Shown here one piece after another: positions 1-11,095 of a DNA stretch of 64,000 nt; positions within the stretch are counted from its first letter, which is position 1; each line of letters begins with the position of its first letter. Below the pieces are notes generated by a model, which saw nothing but the letters and a program-made list of their open reading frames with translations, made no database searches and had not been told where the DNA came from. This stretch comes from Melieria omissa (Eukaryota; Arthropoda; Insecta; Diptera; Ulidiidae), in the NCBI GenBank assembly GCA_963971225.1, contig OZ020269.1:14412921-14476920 (forward strand), in the 5' to 3' direction. Made by a program: the position numbers and the translations under genes.

Positions 1-1075
1 TGGACTAAGTAAGTCTAGTTTAGCTCAGTTTATCTGTTTGGTTTAGTTCAGTTTGGATTAGTTTAGTTCATCTGTTTAGTTTGGATAGGTTTAGTTCAGT
101 TCATCTGTTTAGTTTAATTTGGATTATTTTAGATTATTTGAATTTTGTTCAATTCATCTATTTACTTTACTTCAGTTTAGTTTAATTTAGTCTAGTTTAG
201 TTCAGTTCAGTTCATTTGTTCAGTGTGGATTAGTTTAGTTTAGTGAGTTTAGTTTGGATTAATTTATTTCAGGTGAGTTTAGTTTGGATTAACTTAGTCT
301 TATTTAGTTTAGTTCAGTTTATTTATATGGTTGGGTTTGAATTCATTAGGTCTAGTTTCGTTAAGTTCATTTGTTTGGTTTGCTTTAGTTCAGTTTGGTT
401 TAGTTTAGTTTAGTTTGGATTAGTTTAGTTGAGTTTAGTTTGGTTTTATTTTAGTTCATCTTTTTCCTTTAGTTAAGTTTGGATTAAATTAGTCTAGTTT
501 AGTTTAGTTCAGTTCATTTGTTTGGTTGGGTTTTTGTTCAGTTTGGATTTTTTTAGTCTAGTTGTATTTAGTTTGGATTAAATCAGTTTGGGTTAGTTGA
601 GTTTTGTTCAGTTCATCTGTTTAGTTTAGTTTAAATTAATTTTGTCTACCTTAGTTTCGTTCAGTTCATTTGTTTGGTTTAGTTTAGTTTGGATTAGTTT
701 AGTTTAGTTGAGTTTGATAAGTTTAGTTTGGATTATTTTAATTTAGTTCATCGCTTTACCTTAGTTTAATTCATAATTCGCTTTCGTTAAGTTTAAATTA
801 ATTTAGTCTAATTTAGTTAAGTTCCGTTTATTTATTTTGTTTGGTTTGAATTAATTAAGTCTAGTTTAGTTCAGTTTATTTGGTTTGGTTTCATTCAATT
901 TGGATTAGTTTAGTCTAGTTGAGTTTGGTTTGGATTATTTTAGTTTAGTTTATTTGCTTGGTTTGGTTTAATTCAGCCTGGACCAGTTTAGGTTAGTTCA
1001 TTTCTTTATTTTGGATTAGTTTAGTTTATTTTACTTCAAATTAGTTTACAGACTTTTCTATCTTCAGTTAAAATT
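1..1075. repeat. Degenerate TTTAG-type tandem array
   Basis: About 1.07 kb built from short words such as AGTTTAGTTCAGTTTGGATT, with a basic 5-base step and a looser 10-20 base higher order. The + strand is strikingly rich in T and G and poor in C, so the array is strongly strand-asymmetric. It runs off the left edge, so its true length is unknown. It resembles a decayed minisatellite. No ORF is credible here. The unit differs from the canonical insect telomere unit TTAGG, so I do not call it telomeric. Confidence 0.9.
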
Positions 1076-1780
1076 TAATTGTCATATCTTAACTTCTTCA
1101 AAACATATCGTACGTACCAACTGGTTAAAAAAGAAAAACATGGCTGAGTGAACAGAGGTGGTTAAAAAGATTCTCCAGCTGTTCTAATTGAGAGTTATTT
1201 TTTTATATATAACACTTCTTCATATCGGCTATGACTAATCTTGAACACTAAGAATTCATCTATTGGGAAATATATAAGAAAATAAATCATTTTCATATTC
1301 TTTTTACAATGAAAACTTGGTTGGTTCTTAAGAGACTATTTTAGTTGACACAAAGCCTATAAGATTATGGATTTTTAACATCACCTTAAGCATGGGTTTT
1401 ACTCTCTGAAAACAATAAACCAAAAGAAAACTAACAAAAGAATGGTTTTTTATTGCTGGCAAGATCCAAAATAGCTGCTGTAACTTCTCCTCCTACTCGC
1501 TGATGGCTTAGTTTTGAATACCTAAATTGAAGTTTATTTATTGCTTCAGCAAAAGCATTGAATAGTATTTATGGCATTGGCAGTTTCAGTTTATTATACT
1601 TTGCGTCATATTTTTATACGCCACACAGACACATATGCAGATACAGATAAACAAATTGATCAACCGATTTTCAATGGAACTTTTACGCAACCTGCCTGAG
1701 AACAACCAGACAAAGGATACACAAATTGATCAAACAATCTGGCTGACAACAAACAAACAAAAGGATAGTAAAAAAGAAGA
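1076..1780. other. AT-rich unique DNA, nothing recognised
   Basis: No coding potential, repeat structure or terminal inverted repeats recognised between the left array and the RNase H remnant. Confidence 0.6.
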
Positions 1781-1789
1781 TCCATCTGT

Positions 1790-1990
1790 GTCCGTAACCA
1801 CAACCACAGCTGCTCTCATGGCCTTGGACAGTTCTTCAACCACCTTCGTGAGAGTCAAGTTCTGCAAATCAACGCTAAATTATTTCAGCAGATATAGTAA
1901 CCTGACAATAAGTTGGGTCCTGGAACACGTAGGAGATGGTAACGAGACATGGAAAAGGTAGAAAAAGGCGAATTCTGCCGGTGGGAAGGA
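1790..1990 (+). pseudogene. LINE RNase H domain remnant
   Basis: The frame reads AALMALDSS, then a cysteine-lysine-serine-leucine-asparagine helix (CKSTLN), then LTISWVLEHVGDGNE. This matches the C-terminal half of RNase H domains of non-LTR retrotransposons, where the last part is normally W-V-P-G-H-x-G-x-x-G-N-E followed by a catalytic Asp in ADELA. Here P-G is replaced by L-E, one residue is missing before GNE, and the frame breaks straight after. It is a dead fragment. No reverse transcriptase is seen upstream. The downstream 200 bases may belong to the same element but are not recognisable. Confidence 0.6.
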
Positions 1991-3777
1991 TAATGTGGTG
2001 GATTTTGTGCATCTGGCTCGCGTACGCCCGAATCTGGTTGGAGACATTTGGTACCGATGTGTTGAAAAGCGTTATTAGGATCGAACTTTCTCCTTACTTT
2101 CCATTAATGAAGAGTTTCATTAAAAGTTTGAAGTTATCTATGCTTCGACAACAGTATTTGGAAACACTTCTCAGAATATGAGGACTAGGCCTAATCAGAG
2201 CCAAATCAACTGCGCAATACTTGACCAGATTTTCACATCTAGAATCAAGTGATTTTAACTTGAAAGCATTTAACAAGAACTAAAAATTGTCAACAGCAAA
2301 ATCAAACTGCAGGTCTTTATAGAAAATGCCATGTTAAAGAAACCACATAAAGCAACGAACGAGTGCATGTCCTTGCGAGCCAAAGTGGCACAGAAATTGG
2401 AAGTAAATGTTGCCGCATCAGATGCTTCATACAAATGATTTAATATGCTGCGCAAAGGGAGGCAAAACACACCGACAGAGACACACAATTGTAGACGAGA
2501 TAATGTCGATGTGGGAGGCACAAAAGATGTCAACAAGTGACACAACCTTGTAACACTTTGCTACACTGACAAGTGGGGCGAAGAGAGAAGGAAATATTGA
2601 CAGCAATGACCGGAGCACTTTTTTCAAACAAAACAAAAAAACAAAAACCCGGCGCTATTTATAAGTAAACGACAATGTGGAGCATAAATAGATTTGAGTA
2701 GAATGGAGATTAACAAAAATACTGTCAAATCATCTCAAAATTCTATAGAAAATAATTTTGAATAACTGAAAATTCATGCTAAAAACCAGGCTAAATGCGG
2801 ACTGTGTGTAACCTATAAAAGACAATCTTGCCAAACTGATATGCGAAGTCTTATCTGCAGTTTAGCAAAGCCAAACAGATAACAGATAACAAGTGGAAAT
2901 ATTTAAATTCTTATATATTGCGCTGAATTTGCTTTGGTATGGGTTGGGCAGTCAGACAGAAAGATAAACGAGAGATAGTCCAATATATAAGAAGATATTA
3001 AGCAAGCGATAACCGTTGCCAGAGCCAAAAGTAAGGCGAATTTAGAGAGATAAATTATTTTGCGTACGTCAAAGCAGCTAATTTTTATTAATGAGACAGA
3101 AACCCAAATTTCTTAAGTATCATGCAGACAGAGGATTTAAGAGATTTTGAAAGCTGTATGCAAATAGTGATGGAAAGGAATTTTTGGAAAATTTTTCAGA
3201 CATTCGTTTAAGTATATAGAACGAAAATACAATGACGCCATAAGAGTTGAAAGTATTGAAATTTTTAAAATAATACAAACAACAACTAAGAGCAGCTAAT
3301 CTGCCGCCAGTGTCAGAGTTGCCGACTCTTACACGCAATTTACTCTTGGAAAATGTGAACCTGAAAATGTTCAGATAAATTCAATAAATGCTAACAGCAC
3401 CAAAGTCTCCACAACGCCAAAAGGCCAATGATTTGGTGGCAGCATGGCGTCTAAGTTGGTTGGTGGCTGACACAAATGATGCGTCCAAATCTGTTGCCCA
3501 CACAATGTGTTGCCGCAATATCACAAAATATGCTCAGAAAAGAACCAAACAAAATAAAAATGACACAAAAAAACACATTTAAAAAGAGTCAGTCACACAA
3601 GTGGATTCAAGTTGTGCCTGTGCCGGCATGGAAATTTTATTTTTGGCATTCGAAGAAAATGTAAATTGAAATGAAATCAAATGAAAGAAATGAAGCAAAC
3701 GGAAAACCGAAATGACCAAAGATTTGCCGGGCAGCTGGTCGAAAATATCACTGCTTGATCAGTTTGTGATCGGTGAT
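1991..3777. other. Unassigned non-coding DNA
   Basis: Open frames here are short (91 residues or less), overlap on opposite strands and have no recognisable motif. No transposon ends or tandem repeats identified. Confidence 0.55.
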
Positions 3778-3805
3778 TGTGTCTGTGTGTGCGTGTGTGT
3801 GTGTG
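3778..3805. repeat. (GT)n microsatellite
   Basis: Imperfect GT run with one C interruption, about 28 bases. Confidence 0.9.
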
Positions 3806-3999
3806 GCGCATAAAAAAGATGACGCAAAGTGTGACAAACTGAAAATGCCAAAGCCATAAATACTAAAGATGGGTGCCGAATGATGTTGGCGAGGCCATAG
3901 ATTTCGATTTAAATATTCAAAGCCGATCGTACAGCAGCGAGTAGGAGGCGAATGTGGAAAAATTTCTCAAGTTGCAGGCTTATGTCAAAGATTTCAATA

Positions 4000-4466
4000 G
4001 CGGTATTCACAATGCGAGGCCAATGCACTCAAAAAAAGTGCTTGTTTATTTCAACAAAAACAAATTGTTGGCAAATTTGTCACTTTCTTAGCCTTTGTAA
4101 TAGTTTTTTAGTTAGTAAAATCTCTTAAAACTGGAGAATTTTAAATAGAATTTGAAAAGAATTTCGAGCGTATTTTTCTAGAACCAGAGTTGCCAGGACC
4201 ATGTCAAGACTAAGCACATATAAACATATTTTAATGCTAAAATTTTTAAAAAAGTCGTTGGCCAACTTAATTTAATAGTTTAGTAAAATAGTTTAATACT
4301 GTTTTTTTTACTACAACTTACAGAAATGTGAAGCAAATCGCATGAAATTAATTGGAAGTAGGAAATTAAAACCCTACAAATTTTACACATCTCATCATGT
4401 TTTGAGTCAGAATTTTTGAAAACAATTTGAAATACAAGCGCTTTTGTCACGGATTGTGAATACCGC
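4000..4466. mobile_element. TA-flanked MITE with 14-bp terminal inverted repeats
   Basis: GCGGTATTCACAAT at 4000-4013 is matched by its exact reverse complement at 4453-4466, and both ends are bordered by TA (3998-3999, 4467-4468). A 467-bp element with short TIRs and TA duplication fits a non-autonomous Tc1/mariner-class element. There is no transposase ORF. The right part is also duplicated downstream (see next entry), so an alternative is that these ends belong to a larger decayed repeat. Confidence 0.55.
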
Positions 4467-4805
4467 TAATTTATAATTTTAACGCTGAGTAGCAGCTGAC
4501 GTTTTCGATGCATTTGAATGTTTAAAAAGTTGTCGGGTGTCTTAATTTATATATGTTTAATACTATATATGTAATAATATATATGTTTACTGCAACCTGA
4601 ATTGTTCTGCTGCAATTTGAATTTCAACTCGAGCAAAATAAAATTACAGTTTTCATTATTAAAAAATCAAAAAACCAATTTTAATCTAAACAAAATTAAC
4701 CACATTGCATTAGGTTTTGGATACAAATTTCTTTCGAAAAAATTTTCCAGTCTGCCAGTCAGAAACTGTGAATACCGCTAATTAAAAATGAAAATGCTAA
4801 GTAGA
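4230..4805 (+). repeat. Two diverged direct copies, period about 312 bp
   Basis: The MITE right end TGTGAATACCGC recurs at 4455 and 4767, and the flanking words recur in the same order: TTTAATACT, then a TTTACT(A/G)CAAC word, then the end, then a GCT(G/A)AGTAG word. The duplication therefore includes host sequence beyond the TIR. The copies are well diverged. Confidence 0.55.
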
Positions 4806-5016
4806 AGTGGTTTATTTGAGAGAGTATTCTTTAGTTAAAAAATATAAAAAAACTGTAAAGGGAAAACTAACATAAGCAAGAAAATAATAAGGAAAATTGG
4901 CAATGAATTAAAAAAAAATGCAAAAACCAAAGAAAAAAATAATAAAAAAATAATTCTCTGATTAAAAAGTATGAAAAAAATCTGGAAAAACATTGGCTAC
5001 AGTATATTTCATGGAG

Positions 5017-6507
5017 CTTAGGGAATTTAAAAATCAATAAAACGGTCATTCCCCTAAAAGAACTCTAGAAACTCTAGATCGGAAGATCACTTGGGAACTT
5101 CACCTAAACTCCACACTTAAGAAGGCGACCCAAGCATTGTGGACAACAAACCATAGCCTTGGCAAATCTTGGGGCCTATGACCCAAAATGACGAACTGGG
5201 TCTACACTCAAATGATCAGACCCATCATTCTATACGGTGCTCTAGTATGGTGGGGCAAAACAAATCAGAGCACAGTCATAAGAAAACTAAACAAAATACA
5301 ACGGCTTGCGTGCCTCAGTATTACAGGGGCTATGAAAACGACCCCCACTGCAGGCATTAACCTTACACCTCTTCATTTAGACATCCAAGAGGAAGCGCTA
5401 TCGAGTGCACTCACACTACACAGGCACAATGGATACAAACAAGGCAACCTCACAGGTCATCTGGGAATACTAAACCAAAAGAGAGTACTCTCTATAAAGC
5501 AGCTTGCTCCTGACATCATAGAACCCCAACTAAGTCACGTGAAGAAGTACACAATAAACTTCCCGACTAGGGGGATGTGGGGCAACAATCCAGTATGGTT
5601 AAACGATGACTCGCAAAAATGGTACACCGATGGCTCCAAAACCTCTGCTGGTGTAGGAGCTGGCATAGTGGGACCAACAGTCAAAACATTCTTTTCATTA
5701 AGCAACGACACGTCCATATTTCAAGCCGAACTCTTTGCAATAATAAAGGCAGTTCGGATCATCACCAAAGGCAATCCCAAAAGAGAACAAATTACAATAC
5801 TCTCGGACAGCCTTTCAGTTTTAAAAGCTCTGGACAGCTACTCTTTCTCATCGAAAACCCTATTGGATTGCCACAAGGAGCTCAACAACCTAGGTACCCG
5901 AAACCGTGTAGTTTTGTTTTGGATACCGGGGCATGAGGGCCATGAAGGCAATGAAATGGCGGACGCACAAGCCAAAAAGGGAGCAGAGAGCCCATTCATA
6001 GGGCCAGCCCCGATGTTCGGGTTTAGCAAAAAAGACCTGAAACAGGACATCCAAAACTGGACGCAAAAACGCAAACAGAAATACTGGAACAACTTGGAAG
6101 GTCTACACCACTCCAAAAAGTTCCTAAACTTCAACAGAGAGAGAGCTATCTCTGCTCTAGATCTCAACAGAAGCCAACTTAGGACTCTATGTGGTGCTGT
6201 AACAGGCCACTTTTTCTGTAACAACCACCTCTACAAAATTGGTCTTACCGACAGAAGAACATGCAGATTCTGCCAGGAAGCTGATGAAACAATGGAACAT
6301 ATCATTACCAACTGTCCTGCCTTGACACACAGACGTGCAAAGTTTCTAGGGAAACATAGCTTCGGTGAAGAGGACCTGATGCAAATATCGCAGAAAGGTC
6401 TGATTCAATACCTGAGCATATAAAACACCAGATGATTTAAGGGGCACAATAAACCTCTCAGGTTGCAGTGCACAAGGGCGTGGCCCAACCCATAATCATT
6501 ACATTAC
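5017..6507 (+). mobile_element. 5'-truncated RNase H-bearing LINE with 13-bp TSD
   Basis: The insertion is bounded by a perfect 13-bp target duplication ATATTTCATGGAG (5004-5016 and 6508-6520). The body begins inside the reverse transcriptase C-terminus and ends, after a short 3' untranslated region, in ATTACATTACAT, a short tandem repeat tail in place of poly(A). 5' truncation, RNase H after RT and a simple-repeat tail fit the I/Loa/R1-like group of non-LTR retrotransposons. The clade is inferred from domain order only. It interrupts a local repeat unit that closes up when the element is removed. Confidence 0.88.
5182..6423 (+). pseudogene. LINE ORF2 C-terminus: RT thumb, RNase H, Cys-His motif
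   Basis: Open from 5182 to a TAA at 6421. The RT frame continues upstream to about 5070 (LDRKITWELHLN) but is cut by an in-frame TGA at 5179-5181. RNase H residues are visible in order: YTDGSK (Asp), FQAELFA (Glu), ILSDS (Asp) and WIPGHEGHEGNEMADAQ (His and final Asp). All four catalytic acids are present, so this copy is young. The C-terminus carries CRFCQEADETMEHIITNC, the usual C-x2-C...H...C knuckle. RT catalytic motifs are absent because of truncation. The first ATG (5188) is not a native start. Confidence 0.88.
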
Positions 6508-7010
6508 ATATTTCATGGAGCAACCAGCGCGAAAAAGTTTTGTAAGTCAACATAAGCAAGAAAATGAGAAATGAAATGAAAAGATTAACAAAAATGTAGA
6601 AAATTGCAAAATTTAGAAAATTGCAAAAAATTAATTAATTTTTAATTTTTAATTTTTTTTTAATCTTTTAGTTTTTAATTAATTACAAAATTTGAAAACT
6701 CTAGAAAAATATAGACTATAGTTTATTTCGCAGCGCAGCCTTGACAAGGAAAACTTTTAGTCAATTTCATAAGCAGCAAACGAAGAAAGAATACTATCAA
6801 AAAATATAAAAAATTGCAAAACCCAAAAAAAATAGACTAAAATAAAAGAATTCCCTAATTAAAAAATTTAAAAAACTCTAAAAAATTTACTGACTAAAGT
6901 TTATTTCACAGCGCAACCTAACCGCGGAAAACTTTTGAAAATTGACACTATCAACAAAAGAAGAAGTAAGATTGACAAAAAAATTAGAAAAATTGCAAAC
7001 CCCAAAGAAA

Positions 7011-8170
7011 ACCCACAATCACTAATATTCGCTTAATTTTGTCTTAAAGCAAACAATAAAAATCAACAGATTATAAAAAAAAAGCTATAAAATTGCAAAG
7101 CAAATGAATTTCATAGAGTGGCCATTTCAAACGTCATTAATTGACAAACCATTAAAAAATTGAATAAAAAACTCAAACCAAAACAAATAATAAAGCAAAC
7201 ATGAAAAGCGAGCGCCCGGACTTGCAGTGTAATGAAATAATAATGAAAAAAAAGCAACAACTTCAGCTGCGTCAAATGCAATGCGCAGAAGAGCGAAGCA
7301 GAGCGCCCACTGAAAAGTGAAAGGCAAATAATTAATTGATAAGCGAAACAGAAGTTAAAACAAACATGAAATAAAAATAACAAAACAAAAGAAAAAATGG
7401 AAAATAACAAAGTAACAGCAACAGCACTTTCGCAAGCAGTTAACAAATTCTTGGCCAATTGACTTGTAGTGGGCATTTTAATTAGTGCGCTCGAAGCCGC
7501 AGAGATATCACACACACACACAGAGATAGAGCACGTGAATGCGATTTTGAGCGCCAACCGACAACCAAGTTAGCAACACTTGCCACACCGTCAGCTGTTG
7601 TTGACTTGGCCCACGCAAAAGTTATTCATTTTCTTGGCACTTTTATGGTCATTTTTGTGTGTGCGCCGATAAGGCGCGAAAGTGTGTGAAGACATAACGA
7701 ACTGCTCGTTCGAGCTTTGAAAACTTGAAACACTGACAACTGTTAAACATGCAAATCAGTGCGCCACACAGCAAATCGCCAATTATGGACACGCACTCTT
7801 TCATGGCTTTCATATGAAACGCCAACAACAAAACCAACAACAACAGTTTATGTTGCAGGCACAAAGCCGACCGAGACAGCTGAAAGCTGGCCACACACAA
7901 CTGGCGGTCACTATTGTGTGGGATAAAGTGTTTTAGAGGTTTTTAATTACTTAACTCTTATGATGCGATATCTCCAAAATGTTTCAAGATATCTGCTGCA
8001 GAGTTATATGCAAATTCCATATAACCAAAGCAGGAATGAGGGCTAAATGTCTCAAAGAAAGCGGTGCAATCAACCTTTTCATTTTTTATGCTTTTTGTTG
8101 CCAATCAAATATTGTTTAGTTAGGAAGCGTAAAAAATAAATAAAATTGTTGATTGTCTAAAAATTTAAGT
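7011..8170. other. AT-rich non-coding DNA
   Basis: Long A-runs, a short CA microsatellite near 7507-7522, and overlapping minus-strand frames of low complexity. No gene or element recognised. Confidence 0.55.
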
Positions 8171-8189
8171 TTGTATGCCTAGTGCATGT

Positions 8190-9120
8190 TGAACTTCAGG
8201 GCATGGGGCATCACCGGGTCATTCTCAATTGAGTTCTCATGACGTAGCATGACTGATTGCGGCATCTGCCGGGCACTATGGCTTCCCCTATCTTTAAGAA
8301 TAGTGTATTTGTATTCTGAGTGCAATCTCCAATCAACAGTCATCACTGAACACTCCCCAAATGGCGCCTCTCGTCCTCGTCCAATGACTGTCGAAGCCTT
8401 GGAGTTGAAAAAGTGAAACGATACAACACTCCCTGTGCCATTGCCCGGCTTTGCAGCTACACCGACCCTGAGGTCAAGATTCCTGATGAACCTGACTAGC
8501 ACGGTGAAAGTGGACCGATTGCGGAACTTGCCGGACACTATGGCTCTTCATATCCTTGAAGAAAACGCGATTTGTGCTGTTCCTGAGTCGAAGCTCTATT
8601 TGGCTCATTAGAGTCAATACCAAACACTGCGCTATTTGGTCCATGCTTCTCAAATGGCACGTCTTGTCCCGTGATGTCTGTAGAAGCGGTGAAGATATAA
8701 AAGTAGAAACATCCCAGAACTTCCTGTGCCACTGCCAGGCACTGCAAGAACTCCGACTCGGTACCCTTCGGTCAAGAAATTTGAAGAACCCTTCATATCC
8801 CTGAGGAAAAAAAACGTCTTGTTTTGTGACGTCTGTTGAAGCGGTGAAGATATAAAGTAGAAACATCCCAGAACTTCCTGTGCCACTGCCAGGCACTGCA
8901 AGAAGTCCGACTCGGTACCCTGGGGTCAAGAATCTTAAAAAACCTGTCTAGCAAGGGGGAAGTCGTTATCTCGGATCTGCTTCAAAAAGATGTTGACTTC
9001 ATCAAATGGCGCCTCTCGTTCAGTGATGTCTGCAGCACTGGAGATGGAAAATAGATAGAAACGTTACGCTTTCTGTGCCACTGCTGGACTTTTCAAGAGC
9101 ACTCGAATCAAGTTTCCTAT
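8190..9120. repeat. Local tandem array with ~154-bp and ~260-bp units
   Basis: A core holding a TGATGTCTGTAGAAGC-like word, a GTGAAGATATAAAAGTAGAAAC-like word, TGTGCCACTGCCAGGCACTG and a CGGTACCCT-GGTCAAGAAT run occurs four times (about 8385, 8673, 8829 and 9025). The middle two copies are nearly identical and 154 bp apart, so that duplication is recent. A longer unit carrying GCCGG(G/A)CACTATGGCT recurs at 8269 and 8530. Minus-strand frames up to 151 codons are a by-product of the repeats. Confidence 0.8.
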
Positions 9121-9785
9121 CGAAAGAAATATAGGATTAGCTCTCCTTTATTAAGAAGTCGAATTGGTCTTGGATTGTGAATTTTAATTAGTTCCAGAGA
9201 AAAACAAGAAGAGATTCACAATTGGTCATTTTGACCTCCGAGTGGAAGTGCAGTCTGTGGCGCACACACTCTTTCAGTTCATTCAGAGCAAAGTTAAATA
9301 TAGATTAAGAAAAGATGTTTCTATTAATTCTATTATTCTATATTGAATGAACTAGACTCATAGTTAAATAACAAACTGGATTAGATTATGGACAACTTTA
9401 AGAAAAATAATCACTCTACTAGCGAACTCTTCAAATGGGATCAACCAAACACCATCGTTTTCAATCCTCGGTAGACCCACTCCTGGTTGGTAGGTTGCAA
9501 GTGAACCTTCGTTGGGTAGATACCATGAAATCTATATTTTCTTGTGCCGGGTATGCTTATCAAAGGTTAATGTTTACTGCAACATAGAAGACGCGATCTA
9601 CGGATAATCTCTTCAAGTGGGATCAACTGAACACCATTGAGTTCAATCAGCCTAAGACCCAATGTTGGTTACTAACATGAAAAACGTGAAATCTGTATCT
9701 CTTTTTCTTCAGGATATCAATCATCATCAATACTGATGAAGGGATGTAAGGGTTTTCAGAGTTTATGACTTTTCGGAACATCATT
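9121..9785 (+). repeat. Non-coding DNA with one diverged 181-bp direct repeat
   Basis: CTTCAA(A/G)TGGGATCAAC followed by AACACCAT and TTCAATC occurs at 9429 and 9611, and each copy is followed by a GTGAAATCT/ATGAAATCT word. Otherwise featureless. Confidence 0.5.
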
Positions 9786-9793
9786 GAAATGTA

Positions 9794-10659
9794 CAAGAGG
9801 TGTTATTTTGGTATTGAAAGAAAAATTCCATTTTTTGAGATTAATTATCGGATGTTTATTTCATAATAAAGAGGAAGGTATGCCGTTAATAATGAAAAAC
9901 AACATCAGCCAAATGGCCACCACGACCACACTTACAGGACCATATCCTTTTCATGAAATTTTCCATAACCAAATTGCAAAGTGGCTGCCCTATGTCCTCG
10001 ATAGCCTCACGAATTCTATCTTTGAGGTCTTGAATCGACGCTGGGCCTGTTGGCTTACACCTTATCTTTCACGTGGCCCCAAAGGAAGAAGTCGCAAGGT
10101 GTTAAGTCACAAGATCTCGGTGGCCACTTGTGATCACCTCTTCCAGAGATAACACGGTCCGGAAAGTTTTCCCATAAAAGAGCAATGGTTTCGTTGCTTG
10201 TGTGGCACGTAGCGCCGTCTTGTTGAAAGTAAACGTTGACCAGATCAATACCATCCAACTCCGACCATAAAAAATCATTAATCATCTCTCGATAGCGCAA
10301 TCGACGAGGAATCGACAAACCTGGGGTTTCTTCAACACTTGGGCTATTCTCAGTTGTTCTTGAGCGACGTGCACGGGTTTTATTCTTCACATCACTAACT
10401 TGTCCCAACAGCTCGAATTTTTCCACTAATTTCTGTATTGCGGTCCGACAAGGTGCTTCACTACGACCCAAAAATGCTTTAGTTTTGCGAACTGTGACTG
10501 CAAGATTTTCACCATTTTTGTAGTGAATTTTAATAATTTCAATGCATTGTTGAAGCGTGTATCGTTCCATTTTTAGTAATGGCGTAGTTTCTACTTGTCA
10601 AATGTCAATCAAAAGTGACAGCTACCGAAATATCGGGTGATTCAAAATAACACCTCTTG
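9794..10659 (-). mobile_element. Internally deleted mariner-like element (DD41D, rosa-type)
   Basis: CAAGAGGTGTTATTTTG at 9794-9810 is the exact reverse complement of 10643-10659, giving 17-bp TIRs. The left end is preceded by the expected TA (9792-9793). The right flank is TT, a probable mutation of TA. The element is 866 bp, against roughly 1.3 kb for a complete mariner. It encodes a transposase on the minus strand with an internal deletion. Confidence 0.9.
9886..10570 (-). pseudogene. Mariner transposase, DD41D type, in-frame deletion then broken
   Basis: Start MERYTLQQCIEIIKIHY at 10570. The N-terminal helix-turn-helix region is followed by a linker (RARRSRTTEN). The sequence then jumps, in frame, from SIPRR to LRYREMINDFLW, which removes the first catalytic Asp. 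The second (FQQDGATCH) and third (PPRSCDLTPCDFFLWG) catalytic regions remain, with 41 residues between these Asps: the DD41D spacing I associate with the rosa group. A TAA after KDKV (10055) and a one-base frameshift a few codons later break the frame. The C-terminal coding sequence (PASIQDLKDRIREAIEDIG) continues to a TAA at 9886. It cannot make active transposase. Confidence 0.88.
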
Positions 10660-10661
10660 TT

Positions 10662-11095
10662 GGGAACCCCTATCCTTTAAATGGTTAAATCACAAAATCG
10701 GACTGGACAGGCTATTAAAAATGAAAGCTTCTTACTTCTTTCGTTTTATGTTTTGAGAAAATTATAATAAAGAATGTTGTAACATCTTGAAGATAAAACG
10801 TAGAGTAATACTGAAATTTCACTGACAATAACTGAGTTAACAGCCCATTAAACCATCAACACAGAAACAGAAAACAGGTCATCTTGTCGCATACAAAACC
10901 TTCTGGTTTAATTTAACTGCTAATCGAATTCAAAGCACTGATTCAGCGCTGAAATAAGGAAATAAATCACACCCGCCAGTACTTATTGGATTTCTGCATT
11001 TTACTGCCACGCCCTGCACTGCTTTTGAGTGCAGCAAATTAACAGCCCATGCCGACAAATAGCTGAGTTCGAGCTAAAGGCAAAAGCCATTACAA
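10662..11095. other. AT-rich non-coding DNA
   Basis: No recognised feature between the mariner element and the GC-richer block. Confidence 0.5.

Larger units (their letters stand above)
4820..7010 (+). repeat. Diverged tandem repeat, period about 180-215 bp, split by a LINE
   Basis: The landmark AGT(T/A)TATTTC followed by (A/G)GCGCAACC-like sequence and GGAAAACTTTT recurs at 5001 (continuing at 6521 after the LINE), 6720 and 6898. Between landmarks the units share ATAAGCA(A/G), AAATATAAAAAATTGCAAAACCC and TAATTAAAAA words. The spacing is 178 bp between the last two and about 215 bp for the first once the LINE is removed. AT-rich, non-coding. Confidence 0.65.

Noticed and set aside
5838..6224. 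A 128-codon minus-strand ORF
   Set aside because: Antisense shadow of the LINE RNase H coding region.
8474..8929. A 151-codon minus-strand frame with internal repeats
   Set aside because: It follows the tandem array, mixes frames between units and has no domain. The repeat explains it.
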